DNA from: Pteria penguin
Taxonomy: Eukaryota > Mollusca > Bivalvia > Pterioida > Pteriidae
NCBI GenBank assembly: GCA_035048485.1
Contig: CM068592.1
Location: 37,146,001 to 37,210,000 of the forward strand
Direction: 5' to 3'
DNA: 64,000 nt
In this document: positions 62,201 to 64,000 of the stretch, piece by piece
How the letters are laid out: every line of letters begins with the position of its first letter
How positions within the stretch are numbered: the stretch's first letter is position 1
Position numbers and translations under genes: made by a program
The notes under the pieces: model-generated
Database searches by the model: none
Told to the model about the DNA's origin: nothing
What the model saw: only the letters and a program-made list of their open reading frames with translations

Positions 62201-64000
62201 CACGCTGACTAACAGGGCGGTGGGGACTATATGACGGGCCTTGTCCAAACCTCTTTCAGAGGAGACATGGTCCTGAACCTCGTCCCCTCTGACTGTTAGT
62301 CGGGACTCCTACAGATCTAGGGTCTTAGCTCGCTTTCAGACTGGCAGAGCACGGTTTATCATGTTGATGTCGCATATATTTTTATACCATTATGTATTTT
62401 ACAATACCTTACGTGTTTATATTTTTATGACCTCTCAATATGCGATACCTGTTGACCCTTGTTCTTTACATGGAGGATTATTTATAAATTTTTAAATGTA
62501 AGTCCTTTGATTGTTCTGCTGTTACGGTGAGTGGGAAGGTGGGCCCGTAAACCGGTTAACCACACCATTTGTTTGGCTTTTGTCAAATTAAATGACCGTC
62601 CTAAGTCGGTATCGTAATTGCACTACAATCAAATATTTTTGTAATGTGATATATGTTCTAGTATATTATTTATATTCATATAGCTCTATGGTGACTTCTG
62701 CCACATAACTGAGCCAGTAACTCCTCTTTTTTCTTACTCATACGAAGCTGAATTCATTCAGTCTTTGCTTTCGCAAGGAAAAAAACAATTGGCTCTTGGC
62801 TTCAATTTTACTTACAGATATATAGATGACTTGCTTTCAATTAATAATCCTTCGTTCGCGGATTACCTTAGCATCATCTATCCAAGTGAACTAGAGGTCA
62901 AAGAAACCACAGAAAGTAGTAATTCTACATCGTATTTAGATATTATGTTGTCTTTCGACATTAGTGGTCAATTGAACAACTCACTCTATGACAAACGTTA
63001 CGATTTCAATTTCGCTATCACAAACTTTCCTTTCATAAGAAGCAACATTCCATCATCACCCGCATACGGCGTATTCATATCTCAGTTAATACGTTATTCC
63101 AGATCATGTTCAAATTACAATGACTTTGTTCTGAGGGCTAGGCGACCTTCAGTTAAGCTACTCAACCAGGGTTACATATGTGCTAGACTAGCAACGTCAC
63201 TGAGGAAGTTCTACGGTCGTTACGAGACTCTTATTACTCCATATGATATCTCGTTATCCAGACTTTTAAATGATATTCTGGACTGAGACCGATTCCGATC
63301 ATTTTACACAGATTTGACACCTTCTATACTAGAAGGTTACCTACTTTGACTTCTCCATATATAAATACATATGGAATTTACACGATTTGACTCTTTCTAC
63401 TGGGTATATGACAGGTGTTGCTAGCAAGCAGGAGATGCTCACTCTCCCCAGGCACCGGATCCCACTCCATCACAGGGGTTCACATATGCTCTTCAAGTAG
63501 ACATATTTTGTTATTTTCCACTTGTTTTTCATTTTCACTGATTATGTATGTCCTCTGGTTTCATGATTTTTGGACTTATGGTTTAGATTTATCCATCATC
63601 TTTACATTCTTCAGGTATTCAATACAAGTGTGAACGAATGTAAGAAAGAATGTATGACTCTTCACTACTACAATATAGCCTATAGCTTATTTGTATTTTT
63701 TAAATCATGTATTTATTTATACTGAAACGAAATGTAGAAAGTTCAAGAAAAAACTCATTGCTTGTTTACATAAGTCTTTAACGTTCCAGAAGGAACTCAT
63801 ATTTTATAAGTATCCTATTTACATAATATATTTTCTAATAAAAAATTAAACGAGGTCATTGACTGATAACCTAAAATGTCCATATATACCTCATTACAAT
63901 ATGTTTTACCTTTTTGCTTCGATAATGGTAAAGCCTTTGGTTCCATTCACGATTTTGGAGTTGTTCCATCCCCAGTCGATAGTCTGAGGGTCGATACGAG
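49929..64000 (-). CDS. Gene B: Ig-transmembrane-TIR receptor, 5' end off the window
   Basis: Assembled as complement(join(49929..50203,54379..54498,57053..57241,60087..60214,63910..>64000)). It encodes 266 residues in the window, with all junctions GT/AG and in phase. Order: C-terminal half of an Ig domain (residues 1-70), membrane helix (about 80-107), basic cytoplasmic stretch KRWKQR, then a TIR domain (about 137-262). Known for the family: such receptors (IL-1R/Toll types) signal by TIR-TIR contacts with adaptors such as MyD88. The Ig type suggests an IL-1R-like protein rather than a leucine-rich Toll. The number of Ig domains and the signal peptide lie beyond 64000. The TIR is short and divergent. 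Confidence 0.85.
50430..50810. repeat. Degenerate tandem repeat around 'ctgtgtcagac...cacagcaac'
   Basis: Five to six diverged units of about 55-65 bp with 'gtgctgtgtcagac' and 'cacagcaacacaccac' pieces. Lies in gene B's last intron. Confidence 0.65.
50903..51230 (-). repeat. Dispersed repeat R2, near full length
   Basis: Reverse-orientation counterpart of the 39245 copy, with all landmarks present from 'cgaagaagtgccgaagg' to 'ctgaaattccggtgtcgg'. Confidence 0.85.
51890..54190. repeat. About 140-bp tandem array rich in TGACCT half-sites
   Basis: About 16 diverged units. Each has 'ttgtgaccttgacctttgac', 'ttgggtcaaggtcatgacac', 'aattctgtgaaatattattg', 'aaatccatgcacaggggaag' and 'aagttatggcc'. 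It fills the intron between the two TIR exons. Part of a family common in bivalves. Confidence 0.92.
54379..54498 (-). CDS. Gene B exon 4: TIR domain, first part (box 1)
   Basis: 120 nt, acceptor CTTTTTCAG, donor CAAG|GTTAGT. Reads ETYDVFIYHDDNHIEEMSS then YLSDKKFTVIDGINSGQ. YDVFIYHDD is TIR box 1 (consensus YDAFVSYxxxD). Box 2 (RDxxPG) is represented only by 'DGINSGQ'. Confidence 0.9.
54627..54874 (-). repeat. Dispersed repeat R1, copy 5
   Basis: Full-length minus copy from 'actggtgtcacatgactatg' to 'aaagaatataataacactt', in the intron between gene B exons 3 and 4. Confidence 0.85.
54957..55212 (-). repeat. Dispersed repeat R1, copy 6
   Basis: Tandem neighbour of copy 5 in the same orientation, about 330 bp further on. 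A third start ('aactggtgtcacatgtcag') follows at about 55275. The sequence between the copies, 'caaaccctccgcggggaacc', is also shared, so the whole block was tandemly duplicated. Confidence 0.85.
55300..57052. other. Intron of gene B, few features
   Basis: Holds a short tandem repeat around 'gaatatccaagtgtccagcc' (about 55345-55540), a poly-A run (about 56428-56449) and a degenerate relative of the R1/R2 core (56640-56705). No other exon seen. Confidence 0.5.
57053..57241 (-). CDS. Gene B exon 3: transmembrane helix and juxtamembrane stretch
   Basis: 189 nt, acceptor ATATTGCAG, donor TTCAAA|GTAACG (phase 1, matching exon 4). Reads DPPIHRGIQVVVIVTIIVLC, then further hydrophobic residues to YLCCWPF and LEYKRWKQRTSK. 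One membrane helix of about 25-28 residues is followed by positive charges, giving an outside-to-inside topology. The frame stays open past the donor to TAA at 56955, adding 32 codons. Confidence 0.85.
57242..59550. other. Intron of gene B, nothing identified
   Basis: A plus-strand open stretch at 57743-58003 (86 codons, lysine-rich) matches nothing I recognise. The rest is AT-rich with no array or element noticed. Confidence 0.4.
59551..59640 (+). repeat. tRNA-like SINE head
   Basis: 'tgtagctcagattggtaaag' is a good A box, followed by 'gcttgcaaacggga'. The expected B box is degenerate, so a SINE fragment rather than a tRNA gene. Confidence 0.4.
60087..60214 (-). CDS. Gene B exon 2: end of an Ig domain
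   Basis: 128 nt, acceptor ATTTTTCAG, donor AAAAAG|GTAAAT. Reads GVRINSTLEFYVTEESFQHP then FVCTASALDYTKALIYLY. The 'L-x-F-x-V-x(n)-F-x-C-x-A' run is strands E-F-G of an I-set Ig domain with its second cysteine. One N-glycosylation site (NST). Confidence 0.85.
60245..60620 (-). repeat. Dispersed repeat R2 interrupted by a microsatellite
   Basis: Minus copy with 'gtgccttggaggggtaagcg', 'gctacacccgtcgcaaaag' and the distal 'ctgaaattccggtgtc'. Its middle is expanded into (GTAG)n at about 60455-60515. Confidence 0.75.
60455..60515. repeat. (GTAG)n microsatellite
   Basis: About 14 units of GTAG with interruptions, inside an R2 copy at the place where other copies read 'agtaaatatatgta'. Confidence 0.9.
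60950..63290 (+). pseudogene. Degenerate retroelement with reverse transcriptase, split by an insertion
   Basis: Plus-strand remnant in a gene B intron. The N-terminal part (open at 61138-61548) includes the 'DTLSEWIKF' and 'IADKASNNY' segments. A middle part with stops and frame changes runs to about 62123, including 'IPMGTNCAPLLAD'. After a 607-bp insertion the frame resumes at about 62731 and stays open to 63286, including the catalytic 'TYRYIDDLL' and 'AYGVFISQLIRY'. The YIDD box, the order of segments and the lack of integrase or protease suggest a Penelope-like or related RT family. The exact class needs a profile search. It cannot make a full protein as it stands. Confidence 0.8.
62124..62730 (+). 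mobile_element. 607-bp insertion made of repeats R4 and R5
   Basis: Interrupts the reverse transcriptase frame. 62272-62575 matches R4 at 25500 and 62590-62720 matches R5 at 10545, here contiguous, so R4 and R5 may be parts of one element. The target duplication could not be fixed because the junction is T-rich. Confidence 0.7.
63410..63500 (+). repeat. Degenerate R1/R2-core relative
   Basis: 'gctagcaagcaggagatgct' followed by 'caggcaccggatcccact' parallels the R1 core with different flanks. A sister copy lies at 5978-6030. Confidence 0.6.
63910..64000 (-). CDS. Gene B exon 1 in window: middle of an Ig domain (partial)
   Basis: At least 91 nt, donor AAAAAG|GTAAAA, running off the right edge. 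Reads RIDPQTIDWGWNNSKIVNG then TKGFTIIEAK. The tryptophan-bearing strand (IDWGW) and two N-glycosylation motifs (NNS, NGT) fit an extracellular Ig domain. Its first cysteine would lie beyond the window. Confidence 0.75.

Overview
The window is eukaryotic and most likely from a bivalve mollusc. It is AT-rich, with sparse coding exons of about 100-275 bp bounded by GT/AG splice sites and long introns full of tandem arrays and short dispersed repeats. Two families seen here are ones I associate with bivalve genomes: the 'aagaggcccaagtgggcc' element at 18.4 kb and the TGACCTTGACC-type array at 52-54 kb. Species cannot be fixed without a search. There is no bacterial, organellar or rRNA signature.

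Two genes can be reconstructed, both on the minus strand. Gene A (28285 down to 9131) has 14 coding exons whose splice phases all agree and give a predicted 762-residue protein: about four ankyrin repeats, a linker, ZU5, UPA and a C-terminal death domain. Gene B (64000 down to 49929, running off the right edge) has five exons, again all in phase: the end of an Ig domain, one transmembrane helix and a divergent TIR domain, i.e. an IL-1-receptor/Toll-type receptor. Both domain sets belong to innate immune or apoptotic signalling. Whether the two proteins work together is inference. A further minus-strand coding exon (35365-35912, acidic and low-complexity) is either a distal 5' exon of gene A or a separate gene.

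Layout: 1-9.1 kb is 3' flank with repeats only. 9.1-28.3 kb is gene A, whose introns carry a 32-bp minisatellite, a 2-kb inverted-repeat element, 15/30-bp and 60-bp arrays, a reverse-transcriptase fragment and a hAT-like MITE with its target duplication. 29.7-35.2 kb is a very large 28-bp minisatellite. 35.4-35.9 kb is the orphan exon. 36-49 kb is intergenic, with a 24-bp array that includes a 72-bp higher-order form. 49.1-49.96 kb is a 46-bp minisatellite that runs into the last codons of gene B. 49.9-64 kb is gene B, whose introns hold a roughly 140-bp tandem array rich in nuclear-receptor half-sites and a degenerate plus-strand retroelement split by a 0.6-kb insertion.

The long open frames at 29.6-34 kb and 41-42.5 kb come from tandem repeats that happen to lack stops. 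They are not annotated as genes.
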